From: Reyranella sp.
GTDB lineage: Bacteria; Pseudomonadota; Alphaproteobacteria; Reyranellales; Reyranellaceae
Assembly: GCA_004296815.1 (NCBI GenBank)
Contig: SCVT01000237.1
Span: 1 to 6,608, forward strand
Direction of reading: 5' to 3'
DNA: 6,608 nt
A model generated the notes under the pieces. It made no database searches. It was not told where the DNA came from and saw only the letters and a program-made list of their open reading frames with translations. Shown one piece after another: positions 5,141-6,608 of the stretch. Positions within the stretch are counted from its first letter, which is position 1, and each line of letters opens with the position of its first letter. The translations under genes were made by a program, and so were the position numbers.

Positions 5141-5172
5141 GTGCGGCGGACATGATCCGCCGCATTCTTTTT
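5141..5172 (+). terminator. Terminator-like hairpin after pyrE, overlapping the next gene's start codon
   Basis: GTGCGGCGGA (5141-5150) pairs with TCCGCCGCAT (5156-5165): nine Watson-Crick pairs and one terminal G-T. The loop is five nucleotides (CATGA), and the T-rich tract TCTTTTT (5166-5172) follows directly. This is the classic intrinsic terminator shape, 18 bp after the pyrE stop. The ATG of the solute-binding protein gene (5152-5154) is the loop itself, and the left arm covers that gene's ribosome-binding region. It may end pyrE transcripts, hold back translation of the downstream gene, or act as an attenuator. The T tract also encodes Ile-Leu-Phe of a signal peptide, so part of the match may be coincidence. 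Confidence 0.6.
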
Positions 5173-6608
5173 GCCCTCCTGACAATCAGCGTCCTCGGCA
5201 CCCCCGTCGCCAACCGCGCCTGGGCCAAGGACGAGCTCGTCCTCGCCATGACGCAGATGCCGGGCACCTGGAACCCGATCATCAGCTCGATGCTGGCGAA
5301 GTCGCTGATCGCCAACATGACCGCCCGCCCCGTCACGGCCTACGACGCCGACTGGAAGCTGGTCTGCCTGGTCTGCACCGAGCTGCCGACCATCGAGAAC
5401 GGCAAGGCCCGCGTGATCGACCTGCCGGATGGCAAGAAGGGCATGGAGATCGACGTCGAGTTGCGCGACATGCGCTGGGGCGACGGCACGCCGGTCTCGG
5501 CCAAGGACGTGGCCTTCACCCTCGATGTCGGCAAGCACCCGCTGTCGGGCGTCGCCTCGTCGGAAGGCTACAAGCGCATCATCAAGCTCGACGTGAAGGA
5601 CGACCGTCGCTTCACCATGACGATCGACCGCGTCACCTTCGACTACAACTCGATCGGCCTGCTGCTGCTGCCGGCGCACATCGAGAAGCCGATCTTCGAC
5701 GCCAATCCGGCCGAGTACCGCAACAAGACGGCCTACGACACGCAGTCGACCAACCCGGCGCTGGCCTTCGGCCCCTACCGCCTGGTCGAGATCGTGCCGG
5801 GCAGCCGCATCGCGCTCGAGCCCAACCCGACCTGGACCGGCGAGAAGCCGCACTTCAAGCGCATCACCGTCCGGATCATCGAGAACACCGCCGCGCTGGA
5901 AGCCAACCTGCTCTCGGGCAGCGTCGACTACGTGCTGGGCGAGCTCGGCCTCTCGCTCGACCAGGCGATCGCCTTCGAGAAGCGTCACGGCACCAAGTAC
6001 AACGTCGTCTACAGGCCGGCGCTCATCTACGAGCACATCGACGTCAACCTCTCCAACCCGCTGCTGACCGACCGGCGCGTGCGCCAGGCGATGCTGCTCG
6101 CTATCGACCGCAAGGCGATCTCCGACAAGCTGTTCGAGGGCAAGCAGCCGATCGCCCATGGCGGCATCAGCGAGCTCGACCCGATGTTCAGCCCGGCGGC
6201 CCGGCAGTACGCCTACGATCCCGCCGCCGCCCGCAAGCTGCTCGACGAGGCGGGCTTCGCCACGATGCGCAACAACTTCCGGCACAACGCCGCCGGTGAG
6301 CGCCTGTCGATCGAGCTCGGCACCACCGCCGGCAACCGCGTGCGCGAGCTGGTCGCGCAGGTGATCCAGAGCCAGCTCCGCCAGGTCGGCATCGAGGTCC
6401 GCCTCAAGGCCGAGCCGCCACGCATCTTCTTCGAGGCGATGAACCGCCGGAACTACGGCGGGCTCGGCATGTACGCCTGGGTGCAGCGCCCGCAGGGCGT
6501 GCCGCGCACCTCGCTGCACTCCAAGGAGATCCCGACCGCCGAGAACGGCTGGAGCGGCCAGAATTACCCGGGCTATGCCAATCCGCTGATGGACAAGGCC
6601 CTGGACGA
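5152..6608 (+). CDS. ABC transporter solute-binding protein, family 5 (peptide/opine/nickel type), 3' end missing
   Basis: 485 codons are present and the gene runs off the right edge; family members are commonly 500-620 residues. Residues 1-25 are a Sec signal peptide (MIRRILFALLTISVLG..., ending AWA before KDELV), so the protein is periplasmic. Family 5 signatures are RDMRWGDGTPVSAKDVAFTL (105-124), NPALAFGPYRLVE (201-213), and NPLLTDRRVRQAMLLAIDRK (302-321) followed by AISDKLFEG. YDPAAARKLLDEAGF (355-369) and the domain III region VIQSQLRQVGIEVRL (404-418) follow. It would capture oligopeptides or similar solutes for an ABC importer; the ligand cannot be read from sequence. CxxC (C72, C75) near the N-terminus is a possible disulfide or metal site. 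No better start exists: the frame has no other ATG or GTG start in the 28-bp gap after pyrE. The start codon sits in a hairpin loop. Permease and ATPase genes are not in the window and may lie to the right. Confidence 0.92.
   Translation, partial: MIRRILFALLTISVLGTPVANRAWAKDELVLAMTQMPGTWNPIISSMLAKSLIANMTARPVTAYDADWKLVCLVCTELPTIENGKARVIDLPDGKKGMEIDVELRDMRWGDGTPVSAKDVAFTLDVGKHPLSGVASSEGYKRIIKLDVKDDRRFTMTIDRVTFDYNSIGLLLLPAHIEKPIFDANPAEYRNKTAYDTQSTNPALAFGPYRLVEIVPGSRIALEPNPTWTGEKPHFKRITVRIIENTAALEANLLSGSVDYVLGELGLSLDQAIAFEKRHGTKYNVVYRPALIYEHIDVNLSNPLLTDRRVRQAMLLAIDRKAISDKLFEGKQPIAHGGISELDPMFSPAARQYAYDPAAARKLLDEAGFATMRNNFRHNAAGERLSIELGTTAGNRVRELVAQVIQSQLRQVGIEVRLKAEPPRIFFEAMNRRNYGGLGMYAWVQRPQGVPRTSLHSKEIPTAENGWSGQNYPGYANPLMDKALD

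Noticed and set aside
5029..6519. A 496-codon open frame antisense to the solute-binding protein gene
   Set aside because: It is a mirror-frame artefact. The plus-strand frame from 5152 has a signal peptide and all family 5 signatures and is open to the window edge.

Overview
The window is a GC-rich bacterial chromosomal segment with a strong G/C preference at third codon positions. The alphaproteobacterial-type orotate phosphoribosyltransferase (PyrE), a Baeyer-Villiger-type flavoprotein and the dense, mixed-strand gene arrangement together suggest a soil or water alphaproteobacterium (Rhizobiales/Rhodospirillales-like). That placement is inference from protein style. I see no rRNA, tRNA, CRISPR array, insertion sequence or phage gene. 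Nearly all of the window is coding; the longest gap is about 130 bp.

Layout, left to right. (1) The first 28 codons of a flavin-dependent (Baeyer-Villiger-type) monooxygenase run leftward off the window. (2) A divergent 62-residue threonine-rich lipoprotein gene follows. (3) Convergent to it lies a secreted cysteine-rich protein made of two DUF333-type repeats; a long hairpin spans the junction. (4) Divergent from that gene is a 14-helix DHA2-type MFS efflux transporter. (5) Its stop codon interlocks, in the tetramer CTAG, with the stop of a leftward TspO/MBR gene. TspO sits in a translationally coupled (ATGA) pair behind a DUF1345 integral membrane protein. (6) Divergent from that pair is a UPF0126/TRIC-type cation-channel-like membrane protein. 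(7) Then comes pyrE with an unusual lysine/alanine-rich N-terminal extension. (8) Last is an extracellular solute-binding protein of family 5 (peptide/opine/nickel ABC uptake type), which runs off the right edge.

Functionally this is mostly an envelope neighbourhood: a lipoprotein, a secreted protein, four integral membrane proteins and a periplasmic binding protein, with PyrE as the one clear housekeeping enzyme. The sequence does not show that they form one pathway. The only convincing operon is DUF1345-tspO.

The most noteworthy structure is a textbook intrinsic-terminator shape (10-bp GC stem, 5-nt loop, T-rich tract) after pyrE. Its loop holds the start codon of the solute-binding protein gene, so it could be the pyrE terminator, a translational or attenuation switch, or both. 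Other points of interest are the duplicated hairpins around the two stop codons of the convergent lipoprotein/DUF333 pair, the near-identical cysteine spacing of the tandem DUF333 repeats, the mirror-image start regions of the DUF333/MFS divergent pair, and a possibly leaderless TRIC-family gene.
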